Source: Enterobacter vonholyi
GTDB lineage: Bacteria > Pseudomonadota > Gammaproteobacteria > Enterobacterales > Enterobacteriaceae
Direction of reading: 5' to 3'
Assembly: GCF_008364555.1 (NCBI RefSeq)
Contig: NZ_VTUC01000006.1
Coordinates: 186,001 to 250,000 of the forward strand
DNA length: 64,000 nt
Positions 18,652-27,235 of this stretch are shown here, one piece after another (positions within the stretch are counted from its first letter, which is position 1; each line of letters opens with the position of its first letter). The notes under the pieces were generated by a model. That model ran no database searches. It saw nothing but the letters and a program-made list of their open reading frames with translations, and was not told the origin of the DNA. A program made the position numbers and the translations under genes.

Positions 18652-18829
18652 TGCCGATTTTACCTGCCATGAAAAGAGTGGGGAAGATTATATCCCATTA
18701 TGGGGCGGAATGAAGAACCACGCTATTCTGTCAATTTATTTGATGCTTTCCGTTAAATAAACGGCATTTATTCTTATCGGGTAATGCGTAAAGTGGACAG
18801 AACGCAACGTATTATCAGGAAAAATGGTT

Positions 18830-19855
18830 ATGAAAAAGATCGGATTTTTATCCTTTGGTCACTGGACGCCTTCGCCACAGTCGGGCACGCGCTCGGCGGC
18901 AGACACGCTGCTGCAGTCCATTGATTTAGCCGTGGCGGCTGAGGAGCTGGGGGCAGACGGCGCCTATTTCCGCGTGCACCACTTCGCCCGACAGCTTAGC
19001 TCGCCGTTCCCTCTGCTGGCCGCTATTGGCGCAAAAACGAAAACCATCGAAATCGGCACCGGCGTGATCGACATGCGTTACGAAAACCCGATGTACATGG
19101 CCGAGGATGCGGGCGCGGCGGATTTGATTTCCGGCGGTCGCCTGCAGCTCGGCATCAGCCGCGGCTCCCCGGAGCAGGTTATTGATGGCTGGCGTCATTT
19201 CGGCTATGTCCCGCAGGAAGGGGAAAACGAGTCGGACATGGCGCGCCGTCATACCGAGGTGCTGCTTGAGGTGCTGCGTGGGGAAGGGTTTGCCAAACCG
19301 AACCCGCAGCCAATGTTCCCGAATCCGCCGGGGCTGCTGCGCCTGGAGCCGTATTCTGAAGGGCTGCGCGAGCGTATCTGGTGGGGCGCAGGTTCCAATG
19401 CGACGGCCGTATGGGCCGCAAAGCTTGGAATGAATCTGCAAAGTTCAACCCTGAAGGACGATGAAACCGGTGAGCCGTTCCATATTCAGCAGGCAAAACA
19501 GATCCGCGCGTACCGTCAGGCCTGGAAAGAGGCAGGGCATACGCGCGAGCCGCGGGTGTCGGTCAGCCGCAGTATTTTTGCGCTGATGGACGACCGTGAC
19601 CGGATGTATTTCGGTGCCAGCCGCAACGACAGCGATAGCGTGGGTTACCTTGATGAGAAAACGCGCGCCATCTTCGGGCGCAGCTATGCCGCGGAGCCGG
19701 ACAAGCTGGTTGAACAGCTGAAAAAAGACGAGGCAATTGCCGAGGCGGACACGCTCTTACTGACCGTACCGAACCAGCTGGGTGTGGATTATAATGCGCA
19801 CGTGATTGAGTCTATTCTCAAGCATGTCGCACCGGCAATGGGCTGGCGCGAGTAG
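18830..19855 (+). CDS. LLM-class flavin-dependent monooxygenase
   Basis: A 341-residue luciferase-like flavin oxidoreductase (bacterial luciferase/alkanal monooxygenase superfamily). The N-terminal IGFLSFGHWTP, the AEELGADGAYFRVHHF block, IEIGTGVIDMRYENPMYMAEDAGAADLISGGRLQLGISRGSPEQ, and the C-terminal TLLLTVPNQLGVDYNAHVIESILKHVAP follow the family. These enzymes use FMNH2 from a separate reductase; the substrate is unknown. The ATG at 18830 is preferred because AGGA at 18817-18820 is 9 bases away, against 3 for the ATG at 18824. A quinone/zinc-type reductase gene follows 25 bases downstream, so the two are probably cotranscribed. Confidence 0.87.
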   Translation: MKKIGFLSFGHWTPSPQSGTRSAADTLLQSIDLAVAAEELGADGAYFRVHHFARQLSSPFPLLAAIGAKTKTIEIGTGVIDMRYENPMYMAEDAGAADLISGGRLQLGISRGSPEQVIDGWRHFGYVPQEGENESDMARRHTEVLLEVLRGEGFAKPNPQPMFPNPPGLLRLEPYSEGLRERIWWGAGSNATAVWAAKLGMNLQSSTLKDDETGEPFHIQQAKQIRAYRQAWKEAGHTREPRVSVSRSIFALMDDRDRMYFGASRNDSDSVGYLDEKTRAIFGRSYAAEPDKLVEQLKKDEAIAEADTLLLTVPNQLGVDYNAHVIESILKHVAPAMGWRE

Positions 19856-19880
19856 TTCCGCTATCAGCCTTGAGATCGTA

Positions 19881-20828
19881 ATGGAAAATCTGGCCCTCTG
19901 GTATCGCCGTTTTGGCGAGCCAGAAACCGCTCTGCAACCTGAAACCGCGCCCCCGGGCGCGCTTGCGCCGGGGCAGCTCCGCGTGCGGATGCTGTTCTCA
20001 CCGGTAAATGCGTCCGATCTTATTCCCATCACCGGCGCCTATCGCCACCGAACCCCGTTACCGGCGATCGCGGGGTATGAAGGTGTTGGGGTTGTCATCG
20101 AGGCGCCCGCCTCGTTTGAGCATCTGGTGGGTCAGCGCGTCCTGCCGCTGCGCGGGCAGGGAACCTGGCAGCGCTATGTTGATTGCCCGGCAGAGTATGC
20201 GATACCCGTTCCGGACACCGTCGACGCACAGCTGGCCGCGCGGGCCTATATCAACCCGCTGGCGGCGCAGATGATGCTGACTCGCTACCCGCCGCGCGGA
20301 AAGCGGGTCTTGCTCACGGCTGCCGGATCGGATTGCGCCATTCTGCTGGGGCAGTGGGCGCGTCAGGCGGGGGCGGAAGCGGTGTACGGCATTCACCGTT
20401 CTGCCGTGCATGCTGAACGGCTGGAGGCGATGGGCATCACGCCTGTCGCGCAGCATGATGCAAACAGAATCGGCATCGTCGCCGCCCGTAGCGATATCGT
20501 CTACGATGCTACCGGCGGGCAGCTTGCGGAAGCGATCCTCAGCGTGATGCCCGAGCAGGGTATGTTTGTCTGCTACGGGCTGCTCTCCGGGCAAGCCTTC
20601 ACACAGCGGCGGCCTGCGCCGCGCGTGGCGTGGTTCCATATCCGAAACGGTCTGGATGCGCTCGGCGTTGAGGCGTGGCGCGCGGAGTTCGAGCGCATCT
20701 GGCGGATGTTGCCCGACAGTGAGTACAGCGACGTTACGGTTTACCCGCTGGCGGATTGGCAGAGGGCGCTCAGCGCTTATCGTGAAGGTGGAAGGACCCG
20801 CAAGCCCCTCCTGTCGATGGAGGACTGA
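19881..20828 (+). CDS. Medium-chain dehydrogenase/reductase (enoyl reductase-like)
   Basis: A 315-residue MDR-superfamily oxidoreductase. The N-terminal GroES-like part (GALAPGQLRVRMLFSPVNASDLIPITGAYRHRTPLPAIAGYEGVGVV) lacks the catalytic-zinc cysteine pattern, so it is probably a zinc-free enoyl/quinone reductase of the trans-2-enoyl reductase type. The Rossmann part begins KRVLLTAAGSDCAILLGQWARQAGAEAVYGIHRS. The start ATG at 19881 gives the family N-terminus; its ribosome site is weak (GAG at 19872). It follows the flavin monooxygenase gene by 25 bases and ends 3 bases from the convergent tqsA stop. Confidence 0.84.
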   Translation: MENLALWYRRFGEPETALQPETAPPGALAPGQLRVRMLFSPVNASDLIPITGAYRHRTPLPAIAGYEGVGVVIEAPASFEHLVGQRVLPLRGQGTWQRYVDCPAEYAIPVPDTVDAQLAARAYINPLAAQMMLTRYPPRGKRVLLTAAGSDCAILLGQWARQAGAEAVYGIHRSAVHAERLEAMGITPVAQHDANRIGIVAARSDIVYDATGGQLAEAILSVMPEQGMFVCYGLLSGQAFTQRRPAPRVAWFHIRNGLDALGVEAWRAEFERIWRMLPDSEYSDVTVYPLADWQRALSAYREGGRTRKPLLSMED

Positions 20829-20831
20829 GCG

Positions 20832-21866
20832 CTATTTATGGCTCATATCGCTCAGCAGCACGGCGATACTTTGCCCGCCTGCCGTCTGTTCCAGACCAAT
20901 CTTGACGATAATGGTTAGCGGGACGGAGAGCAGCATCCCAACGGGCCCGAGCAGCCAGCCCCAGAAAATCAGGGACAAAAAGACCACCAGCGTGGAGAGC
21001 CCCAGGCCACGACCCATCATGCGTGGCTCAAGAATGTTACCGAACACCAGATTGATGACCAGGTATCCGGCAAGCAGGATCAGCGCGTCATAAAGCCCGC
21101 TGAAAACCAGCACCTGGAGGATAGGGGGGATCGCCGCCAGCACGGAGCCAATGTTGGGAATGTAGTTGAGCGCAAACGCCAGCAACCCCCAGACAAACGC
21201 AAAGCGAACGTCCAGCGCCAGAAGCATCAACCAGACGACAACGCCCGTCACCAGGCTAATGGCGGTTTTCAGCACCAGATAGCGGGAAACGCTGTCCAGC
21301 GCGCGTTGAATCGCCCCCATTCCTTCGACCGGACGGACCATCATCTGCTGCAGCTTTGCTGGCAGCTGCGGCACCTCCAGCAGCATGAACACCACCGTTA
21401 AAAACAGCAGGAAAATGGAGGTCATGGCATTGGAAAGCTGCGCCAGCAGGCTGGTGACGATCGTCATCGCCGCGTTGGGGTCGATATATTTCAGCAGTTC
21501 TTCCACCGAGACTTCGATACCCGCCCGCTGCAGCCAGGGTTCTAGCTGCAGCAGGGGGATAGCCAGCGAAGAGCGGTATTTTGGCAGCGTTCGCGCCAGT
21601 TCATTGAGCGAGGTACCCAGATAAGCCACCAGCAGTACCATCGCCACAATAATGATGCTGATAAGCAGCGTGATAGCCAGCACGCGCGGAATGCGTAGCC
21701 GCGTCATGCGCTGCACCAGCGGGTTGAGGATCACCGCAATAAACAGGGCCAGAATAAAGGGCACAATAATGTCGGCGGCGAAGCGCACGCCTGTCAATAT
21801 GATCACCAGCATGCCCAGCATGATGACAATTTTTAACCCGTTCAGGGTAATGATGGGTTTAGCCAT
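20832..21866 (-). CDS. tqsA: AI-2E family membrane protein TqsA (YdgG)
   Basis: A 344-residue inner-membrane protein of the AI-2E/PerM family with about seven to eight hydrophobic helices. E. coli TqsA is reported to export or limit uptake of autoinducer-2 and to affect biofilm formation. The N-terminal [20 protein letters not shown] and the C-terminal [34 protein letters not shown] block closely follow E. coli TqsA, as does the neighbourhood (mdtJI divergent). GGAG precedes the ATG. Confidence 0.92.
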   Translation of the reverse strand: MAKPIITLNGLKIVIMLGMLVIILTGVRFAADIIVPFILALFIAVILNPLVQRMTRLRIPRVLAITLLISIIIVAMVLLVAYLGTSLNELARTLPKYRSSLAIPLLQLEPWLQRAGIEVSVEELLKYIDPNAAMTIVTSLLAQLSNAMTSIFLLFLTVVFMLLEVPQLPAKLQQMMVRPVEGMGAIQRALDSVSRYLVLKTAISLVTGVVVWLMLLALDVRFAFVWGLLAFALNYIPNIGSVLAAIPPILQVLVFSGLYDALILLAGYLVINLVFGNILEPRMMGRGLGLSTLVVFLSLIFWGWLLGPVGMLLSVPLTIIVKIGLEQTAGGQSIAVLLSDMSHK

Positions 21867-22068
21867 GGTGACTCCGAAATTTTCTTTATATTTATAATAA
21901 AGGTGAAAGGCTTTGCAATAAACTAACCAAAATCAAACGGAGTGGGTAAAGAATTGCAAAGACTTTGAGTAAAATCCTGGCTTATGGTACAAATTCGGTG
22001 TGTTTAACTACCGAGGACAATTTTCATCCGCAAAGACGAGAAGCAACAACGCGGATAATTGTAATTTT

Positions 22069-22170
22069 ATGGACAATATGTTCAGGACGTACTCTTCAAA
22101 CAATACTGCTGTATACTCCACTTCTTTCTGCCTGCTTTCTGGTGAGCAACACTGGCGCACCGCACTATAG
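22069..22170 (+). CDS. mdtU: Candidate leader peptide MdtU upstream of mdtJI
   Basis: A 33-codon frame, MDNMFRTYSSNNTAVYSTSF followed by CLLSGEQHWRTAL and TAG, ends 117 bases before mdtJ. An internal ATG at 22078 would give 30 residues. In E. coli a 34-residue upstream ORF, mdtU, is translated and is needed for spermidine-dependent expression of mdtJI. Position, length and context fit, but I am identifying it by context and cannot compare the peptides directly. The ribosome site is weak (TTGTAATTTT), as may suit a regulatory ORF. Confidence 0.55.
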   Translation: MDNMFRTYSSNNTAVYSTSFCLLSGEQHWRTAL

Positions 22171-22193
22171 TCATTTCTTCTGCCTGAGCTGGC

Positions 22194-22207
22194 GCTAAGC
22201 GCTTAGC
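22194..22207 (+). promoter_or_regulatory. 14-base palindrome in the mdtJI leader
   Basis: GCTAAGCGCTTAGC is a perfect palindrome 23 bases after the leader ORF stop and 80 bases before mdtJ. It could be a short RNA hairpin in the regulated leader or a protein-binding dyad. No T tract follows, so it is not an ordinary terminator. Confidence 0.4.
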
Positions 22208-22287
22208 TGTCTGATTTCAATTCGTATTTTTGGGTTTGCTGCACGCAGCGGGCCACGATGGATTATATTCTCAAGCAGGAGAAAAAC

Positions 22288-22650
22288 ATGTTTTACTGGA
22301 TTTTATTAGCGCTGGCTATTATCGCTGAAATTACCGGCACGCTGTCTATGAAGTGGGCAAGCGTCAGCGATGGCAACACCGGTTTTATTTTGATGCTGGT
22401 GATGATTTCACTGTCTTATATTTTCCTCTCGTTTGCAGTGAAAAAAATTGCGCTGGGCGTCGCGTATGCCCTGTGGGAGGGGATCGGTATTTTGTTGATT
22501 ACGCTGTTCAGCGTGCTGATATTTGACGAAACATTAACAACAATGAAGGTCGCCGGTTTAACGACGCTGGTCGCGGGTATTGTGCTGATTAAGTCCGGTA
22601 CCCGTAAACCTGGCAAACAGCAGAAGGAGCAGAACCATGCAACAGTTTGA
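22288..22650 (+). CDS. mdtJ: Spermidine exporter subunit MdtJ
   Basis: A 120-residue small multidrug resistance (SMR) protein with four membrane helices. With MdtI it excretes spermidine in E. coli. It has the SMR signature Glu ([14 protein letters not shown], about residue 14) and the block [30 protein letters not shown] at 22276-22281 supports the ATG at 22288; the longer in-frame ATG at 22258 adds residues absent from the family. It overlaps mdtI by 14 bases, so the two subunits are translationally coupled. Confidence 0.94.
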   Translation: MFYWILLALAIIAEITGTLSMKWASVSDGNTGFILMLVMISLSYIFLSFAVKKIALGVAYALWEGIGILLITLFSVLIFDETLTTMKVAGLTTLVAGIVLIKSGTRKPGKQQKEQNHATV

Positions 22651-22966
22651 GTGGGTTCATGCTGCCTGGCTGGGGTTCGCCATCGTGCTTGAGATCCTGG
22701 CGAACGTTCTGCTGAAATTCTCCGATGGTTTTCGTCGTAAATTCTACGGCCTGATGTCGATTGCGGCGGTTCTGGGGGCGTTCAGCGCGCTGTCCCAGGC
22801 GGTAAAAGGTATCGATCTTTCGGTCGCCTATGCGTTGTGGGGCGGTTTTGGTATCGCCGCCACGCTGGCTGCAGGCTGGGTGCTCTTCGGCCAGCGCTTA
22901 AATAACAAGGGTTGGATGGGGCTCATCCTGCTGCTTGCCGGCATGATCATGATAAAACTCGCCTGA
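22637..22966 (+). CDS. mdtI: Spermidine exporter subunit MdtI
   Basis: A 109-residue SMR-family partner of MdtJ with four membrane helices and the conserved Glu in [19 protein letters not shown]. Motifs [26 protein letters not shown] follow the family. The start codon lies inside mdtJ. A hairpin terminator follows the gene. Confidence 0.94.
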   Translation: MQQFEWVHAAWLGFAIVLEILANVLLKFSDGFRRKFYGLMSIAAVLGAFSALSQAVKGIDLSVAYALWGGFGIAATLAAGWVLFGQRLNNKGWMGLILLLAGMIMIKLA

Positions 22967-22986
22967 CAGTCCTCAATCCATGATTT

Positions 22987-23015
22987 ACAGGCAGCGAAAT
23001 TCGCTGCCTGTATTA
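22987..23015 (+). terminator. Terminator after mdtI
   Basis: A near-perfect stem (22987-22998 with 23000-23011, ACAGGCAGCGAA and its complement; the tip will open) is followed by a weak T-rich tail (ATTA). It lies 20 bases after the mdtI stop and before the next gene's ribosome site. Confidence 0.65.
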
Positions 23016-23049
23016 CGCTTAGAAAAGCAAAACATGAAGAGGATGGCTG

Positions 23050-25212
23050 ATGTATCGCACATTAAGCTGGCGCAATATTCCCAATGCGAGAACGTTGTTT
23101 GCCATGGTCTTTATGGCGGGCATCGGCTTAATCATCTCCGTCGTCGCACTCCTCTATCTTTCCCTGAATCTTATCAGCACCAAAACCAATGAAATAGATG
23201 AACACCGCACGGCGCTTTCCGTGCAGGGGGCTATTCAGACATCGGTTAACCGCGTCTCATCTCTGGTGCTTGACAACGCCGTCTGGGACGATGCTGTGCG
23301 GGAAGCCTACCGTCCCACGCTTAATACCGACTGGCTGTACGACACCTGGGGCACCGGCTTTAAAATTAATAACCTCTATGACGGCACCTTCGTGCTGGAT
23401 GAACATTTCAACGTCCTCTGGGGATCGTTTAAAAGTCAGCCTTTTCAGGAGACGAATCTCGATTTTTTCGGTGAGGGGCTGAAAGCTCTTATTGCTCAGC
23501 ATGCGCGCGCCTTATCAAGCGATAAAAATATCTATGCCGGGATCAGCAAAACGCGAAGCGGCGTCGCCTTTGTGGGCATTGGGCTGATTCGCCCAATGGT
23601 CGGAAGATTACAGGTTACCGACGGAACGCGCCGCTATCTGGTGATCACCCGTCATCTGAACGCCAGAATCTTATCCGACCTGGGGGCGACCTTTCAGATC
23701 GATAACCTTCACTTTACGCCAGATAAAGTTAACGAGATGAGTATGCCGCTGCGCAGTTCGGCTGGGGAGCTGCTGGGCTATCTGAACTGGCAGGCGCGGC
23801 TTCCGGGGGCGCAGGCCGCCCGGGCGGCATCCTCTGATATCACGCAGATTGTTGTGCTGGCATCGGCCCTGATCCTGCTCTTTATTCTGGTGAGCAGCGT
23901 GGGGCTGTACAAGCTTGCGCGAGGAGAAAGCCAGGCACGTCTGGTGGCCAGAACGGACTGGTTAAGCCATCTGCCGAACCGGCGAGCGCTTATCGAGGCG
24001 CTGGATCGGGTGAGCTTACGCGGAGATATCGACGTCAAAAGCGTGGTGTTTATCGATCTGGATGGTTTTAAAGATGTGAATGATATCTACGGCCACAGCG
24101 TGGGGGACGATCTCATCGTGGCGATTGCGAAAACGCTGAGTGAACGGGTGCCGCCGGGCGGGATGCTGGCCCGCATGGGCGGGGATGAGTTTGCCATGAC
24201 AATCGGCGGTGATGATGCAGAGGCCCGAGCCACCGCCTTTGCCGTTTCGGTGCTGGATTTCCTCGCCACCCCGGTTCAGCTGGGGGAACGCACGATCCAT
24301 ATCGGGGCCAGCATCGGTATCGCCAGCGGAACTCTGATTGAATGCACCAGCTCAGAACTGTTTCGCCGCGCCGATATTGCCATGTATCACGCCAAAATGA
24401 GTGGAAAAGGGCGGATTACCCACTACGATGCGGAGCTGAACAGCGTCCGGGAACGCAAGCTGGCGATTGAAAATCAGATCCGTAGCGGTCTGGAGCGCGA
24501 TGAGTTTGAGGTCTGGTATCAGCCGATCGTAGACGCCCGCACTCAGACGATGAGCAGCGTCGAAGCGTTGGTCCGCTGGCCGCGTCGCCCGGAAGGGCCG
24601 CTGGGCCCGGATACCTTCATCGCCATCGCGGAGACCAGCGGTCTGATTTACAAACTGGGCCAGTTTGTATTGCAGCGCGCCTGTCAGGATCTCCAGCCAT
24701 ACGGTGACTTAAAGCTTTCCGTTAATATCTCTCCCGCGCAATTTCGCGATCCCGCCTTCGAAGACAAAGTGGCCAGCGTGCTGGAGAGTACCCGTTTCCC
24801 GGCCCACCGGCTGCAGCTTGAGGTAACGGAGAGCTATGTGCTGGAAAATCCGGATCGTGCCCGCATGGCAATAGCCAATCTTAAAGCGCTGGGTACTGCG
24901 GTGGCGCTGGATGACTTTGGCACCGGCTATTCCAGCATTGGCTATTTGCGGCGTTTTAACTTCGACACCATCAAGATCGATAAATCCCTGGCCGGGCTGG
25001 TGGACAACGATGAACAGGCAGCCGCGCTGGTGAGCGGCACGGTGCGGATCGCCAACGCGCTGGGGATGGCGGTGGTCGCCGAAGGGGTGGAAACCGAGAA
25101 GCAAATGAAACTGCTGCGGCTGGCTGGCTGCGATCAACTGCAGGGTTTTTGGTTCAGCCAGCCGATGCCGATTGAGTCAATCAGGGCACTGCATCAGGTC
25201 AGACGATGCTGA
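23050..25212 (+). CDS. Membrane-bound GGDEF-EAL cyclic-di-GMP protein with CHASE4-like sensor
   Basis: A 720-residue signalling protein. Two membrane helices (about 16-42 and 266-288) bracket a periplasmic domain with CHASE4 character (NAVWDDAVREAY, GTGFKINNLYDGTFVLDEHFNVLW). The cytoplasmic part has a GGDEF domain with an intact GGDEF at 377-381 (ARMGGDEFAM) and an EAL domain with EAL at 505-507 (SVEALVRWP), ExTES (LEVTES), DDFGTGYSS and KIDKSL. Both catalytic signatures are intact, so it could make or break cyclic di-GMP; no RxxD inhibitory site is seen five residues before GGDEF. GAGGA upstream supports the ATG. It is separated from mdtI by a terminator. Confidence 0.9.
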   Translation: MYRTLSWRNIPNARTLFAMVFMAGIGLIISVVALLYLSLNLISTKTNEIDEHRTALSVQGAIQTSVNRVSSLVLDNAVWDDAVREAYRPTLNTDWLYDTWGTGFKINNLYDGTFVLDEHFNVLWGSFKSQPFQETNLDFFGEGLKALIAQHARALSSDKNIYAGISKTRSGVAFVGIGLIRPMVGRLQVTDGTRRYLVITRHLNARILSDLGATFQIDNLHFTPDKVNEMSMPLRSSAGELLGYLNWQARLPGAQAARAASSDITQIVVLASALILLFILVSSVGLYKLARGESQARLVARTDWLSHLPNRRALIEALDRVSLRGDIDVKSVVFIDLDGFKDVNDIYGHSVGDDLIVAIAKTLSERVPPGGMLARMGGDEFAMTIGGDDAEARATAFAVSVLDFLATPVQLGERTIHIGASIGIASGTLIECTSSELFRRADIAMYHAKMSGKGRITHYDAELNSVRERKLAIENQIRSGLERDEFEVWYQPIVDARTQTMSSVEALVRWPRRPEGPLGPDTFIAIAETSGLIYKLGQFVLQRACQDLQPYGDLKLSVNISPAQFRDPAFEDKVASVLESTRFPAHRLQLEVTESYVLENPDRARMAIANLKALGTAVALDDFGTGYSSIGYLRRFNFDTIKIDKSLAGLVDNDEQAAALVSGTVRIANALGMAVVAEGVETEKQMKLLRLAGCDQLQGFWFSQPMPIESIRALHQVRRC

Positions 25213-25213
25213 T

Positions 25214-26035
25214 TTATTGCTGTGCCAGCGCTTCCAGCTTGTCGCGAAAACCGGTCACGGACAAGGCCCGGTTATCTGCGCGCCAGCGATCTTTCGCCGC
25301 CGGAGCAGAGCTCTGCACGCCAATCAACTGCCAGCCGTTATCTGTTTTCAGCATCAGCGGTGAGCCACTGTCACCCGGCAACGTATCGCACTGGTGCGAA
25401 AGTACGCTGTTTTGCGCCCAGCCCGTCACAATACAGTCGGTGTGGGTGTAAAGCGTATCCAGATGGTCGACAGGATAGCCGGACTGCGTCACCTTTCGGT
25501 CAGCGGCTTTCAGGGCAGCGGTGAGTGCGTCTTTGTCGCCGTCAAATAACGGCAGCGGCGTAATGCCGGAAGGGGGGTAGCGTAAAACGATCAGGCCAAA
25601 GTCCCATGAGGCGGCCGCCGGTGGCACGATCCAGCCGTCACCATCCGGCTTCAGGCGTTTGCCGAGAGACGGATCGACACGGCCTTCAATGCCGTGGATT
25701 TCATAGCGCCAGGTCCCTTTTTGCGACACAAACCGCAAGGCCACCGCTTTATCCGGCTTGCCGTTTGGCGGCGTTAACAGACAGTGGCCTGCCGTCAGGG
25801 CAAGCTGAGGGGTGATCAACGTCGCAGTACATAAGTTACCGCTGGCGGTTTCCAGTTGACCTATAGCATCCCAGGGCGCCTGGGTGGGATCGGTGACGCG
25901 CGTGCGGTCGTCATGATTGAAAAAAAGCGTCTTGAGCTCTTTCGCGCTAATGGTGTCATCACCGCCATCATCCGCATGTGAGAATCCAGAAAAAAGACCA
26001 AACGTTCCCAGTAACAACACAACAGATTTACGCAT
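25214..26035 (-). CDS. ydgD: Secreted trypsin-like serine protease YdgD
   Basis: A 273-residue S1-family protease with a signal peptide ([21 protein letters not shown]) for export to the periplasm. The triad is His84 (LTAGHCL), Asp145 (SWDFGLIVL) and Ser223 (LPGDSGSPL). The length equals that of E. coli YdgD, and the position next to asr is conserved. Its physiological substrate is unknown. It is convergent with the cyclic-di-GMP gene, one base from its stop. Confidence 0.92.
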   Translation of the reverse strand: MRKSVVLLLGTFGLFSGFSHADDGGDDTISAKELKTLFFNHDDRTRVTDPTQAPWDAIGQLETASGNLCTATLITPQLALTAGHCLLTPPNGKPDKAVALRFVSQKGTWRYEIHGIEGRVDPSLGKRLKPDGDGWIVPPAAASWDFGLIVLRYPPSGITPLPLFDGDKDALTAALKAADRKVTQSGYPVDHLDTLYTHTDCIVTGWAQNSVLSHQCDTLPGDSGSPLMLKTDNGWQLIGVQSSAPAAKDRWRADNRALSVTGFRDKLEALAQQ

Positions 26036-26138
26036 ATCTCACTCTGGTGGGGGGGAATTATGATTATTAAAAGTGAACCCTATGAAAATACTATAGACGG
26101 GACAGCGCTAAAGTGGGAGTAAAATCAGCGTGCTACAA

Positions 26139-26222
26139 TCAGGAAAGATAAAAATGGCTGGCAATGAGCGCGCATAAAATAAGCAGGATCAGAATCAGCT
26201 CAAACCGATAGCGTCGCAGCAT
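26139..26222 (-). CDS. ydgU: Small membrane protein YdgU (27 aa)
   Basis: A 27-residue frame, MLRRYRFELILILLILCALI followed by ASHFYLS, with a single membrane helix after a basic N-terminus. It closely resembles the short E. coli protein YdgU, encoded downstream of asr. A strong GGAGGG ribosome site is 4 bases before the ATG. It lies 92 bases downstream of asr on the same strand, separated by a hairpin terminator, so it is probably expressed by readthrough from the acid-induced asr promoter. Function unknown. Confidence 0.83.
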   Translation of the reverse strand: MLRRYRFELILILLILCALIASHFYLS

Positions 26223-26235
26223 ACGCCCTCCGGAT

Positions 26236-26272
26236 AAAAAAAACGGCGCGGAACCTGTCCGGTTCAGCGCCG
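26236..26272 (-). terminator. Terminator between asr and ydgU
   Basis: On the minus strand a 12-bp stem with one mismatch (26261-26272 with 26244-26255) and a 5-base loop is followed by eight T. It should stop most asr transcripts and leave low readthrough into ydgU. Confidence 0.85.
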
Positions 26273-26314
26273 GTTTACCAACGTGCCCCGAAGGACACGG
26301 TTAAGCTTGTACTC

Positions 26315-26689
26315 TTACGCAGCTGGCTGTGCAGCTGGTTTAGCAGCTTCGTGTTTTACTGCTTTTTTATGATGCTTTTTAGCAGCCTGAGCTTTCTGTT
26401 CTACAGCCGGTTTGGTCGCTTTTTTGTGATGCTTTTTAGCAGCCTGCGCTTTCTGTTCTACAGCCGGTTTGGTCGCTTTTTTGTGGTGCTTTTTAGCAGC
26501 CTGAGCTTTCTGCTCTACAGCTGGTTTAGCGGCTTTATGATGTTTCTTGTGATGGACAGTTTTTGCTGGCGCCGCGGTGGTCGTTGCAGCAGGTGCCGCA
26601 GCAGCCGGTGCAGCAGTGGTTTCAGCAGCGAACGCAGCAGAAGACAGACCCATAGCAGCGGCAACAACCAGAGCTAATACTTTTTTCAT
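26315..26689 (-). CDS. asr: Acid shock protein Asr
   Basis: A 124-residue periplasmic acid-shock protein, very rich in Lys, Ala and His. A signal peptide ([20 protein letters not shown], cleaved after AFA) precedes an Ala/Thr/Pro segment and then three 19-residue repeats of the type [20 protein letters not shown]. coli Asr is strongly induced at low pH and is cut in the periplasm; the basic protein is thought to protect other periplasmic proteins. The ATG at 26689 has GAGGG eight bases upstream; the ATG at 26695 is too close to that site. An RstA box lies upstream. Confidence 0.93.
   Translation of the reverse strand: MKKVLALVVAAAMGLSSAAFAAETTAAPAAAAPAATTTAAPAKTVHHKKHHKAAKPAVEQKAQAAKKHHKKATKPAVEQKAQAAKKHHKKATKPAVEQKAQAAKKHHKKAVKHEAAKPAAQPAA
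26371..26541. repeat. Three tandem 57-base repeats within asr
   Basis: Three in-frame units of 57 bases each encode the 19-residue Lys/His-rich repeat. The units differ at only a few positions (for example CTGAG/CTGCG and GTGAT/GTGGT), so slippage or recombination could change copy number. Confidence 0.85.
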
Positions 26690-26793
26690 GTTCATACCCT
26701 CGAATTTGGTTTTTCATTTAACCCCACTGCGGGGCCGTTGAAATAACTATATCCCTGTAAATTCGGGGTTTCCGTGAGTGATTGGTATCGGCG

Positions 26794-26807
26794 TGTAACC
26801 ATATGTA
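26794..26807 (-). promoter_or_regulatory. RstA box upstream of asr
   Basis: On the minus strand TACATATGGTTACA fully matches the published RstA consensus TACATNTNGTTACA. It ends 105 bases upstream of the asr ATG. In E. coli the RstB/RstA two-component system activates asr at low pH, so the same control is expected here. Confidence 0.82.
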
Positions 26808-26855
26808 CATTGCCGGGGTCCTGCACAGACAGCTCCCTCTCCCATGAGGGGGTAC

Positions 26856-26883
26856 GGGCTGGGGTGAGGGGGAACATACGGCT
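26856..26883. repeat. 28-base direct repeat, copy 1
   Basis: Twenty-eight bases (starting GGGCTGGGGTGAGGG and ending CATACGGCT) recur exactly at 27236-27263. The copy is preceded by CCCTCTCCCATGAGGG, so the whole unit is the GGGGTGAGGG-type intergenic repeat common in enterobacterial genomes. Confidence 0.8.
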
Positions 26884-26947
26884 GTAGTGGTCATTCCGTT
26901 CACTTCATGTTCCTTGCTACTCTGTAACGCCATGACCGGTGAACGTG

Positions 26948-27141
26948 CCAGGGTGGCTCAATCGCCACCACCCTGGCGACCCGGGCTCCCGGCGGTAAAT
27001 CGCCGCTTCGCGGTGCCCTCAGCTTATTCCTTCAGGCTATCGGGTCGGGCATGAGCCTGCATCCCTGCAGGCCACGCCCTCTCGGCGCATCCCTGCGCCT
27101 CGCCCCGGCCTTACGGAAACGCTTCGGCGATTTACAGCCGG
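26948..27141. repeat. Structured element with 16-bp inverted repeats
   Basis: Positions 26989-27004 pair with 27126-27141 (CCGGCgGTAAATCGCC against its complement) with one mismatch, enclosing 121 bases that contain further short stems. A separate 9-bp hairpin (26948-26956 with 26968-26976, CCAGGGTGG) lies just outside. The element sits between two copies of a 28-base direct repeat. I do not recognise it as REP, ERIC or an IS end; a MITE-like repeat or a structured RNA are possible. Confidence 0.6.
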
Positions 27142-27235
27142 ACCAGGTTGTCGCTGTAAGTCATTAATTTTGACGAAGCAACGTTCATCGCTTCAGGTAA
27201 AAAATTACTGGGGATTCCTCAGCCCATGAGGGAGA

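Larger units (their letters stand above)
21867..22287. other. tqsA-mdtJ divergent control region
   Basis: This 421-base AT-rich region has no long gene. It must hold the promoters of tqsA and mdtJI. Its right half carries the candidate leader ORF at 22069-22170 and a 14-base palindrome at 22194-22207. Confidence 0.6.

Noticed and set aside
26371..26541. Short regularly spaced repeats as a CRISPR array
   Set aside because: The 57-base units are contiguous, in frame and code for the known Asr repeat; there are no unique spacers and no cas genes.
26692..26877. Minus-strand 61-codon frame starting MFPLTPARTPSW
   Set aside because: It is a translation of the GGGGTGAGGG-type intergenic repeat; such frames are frequent false proteins in enterobacterial annotations, and it covers the asr promoter.
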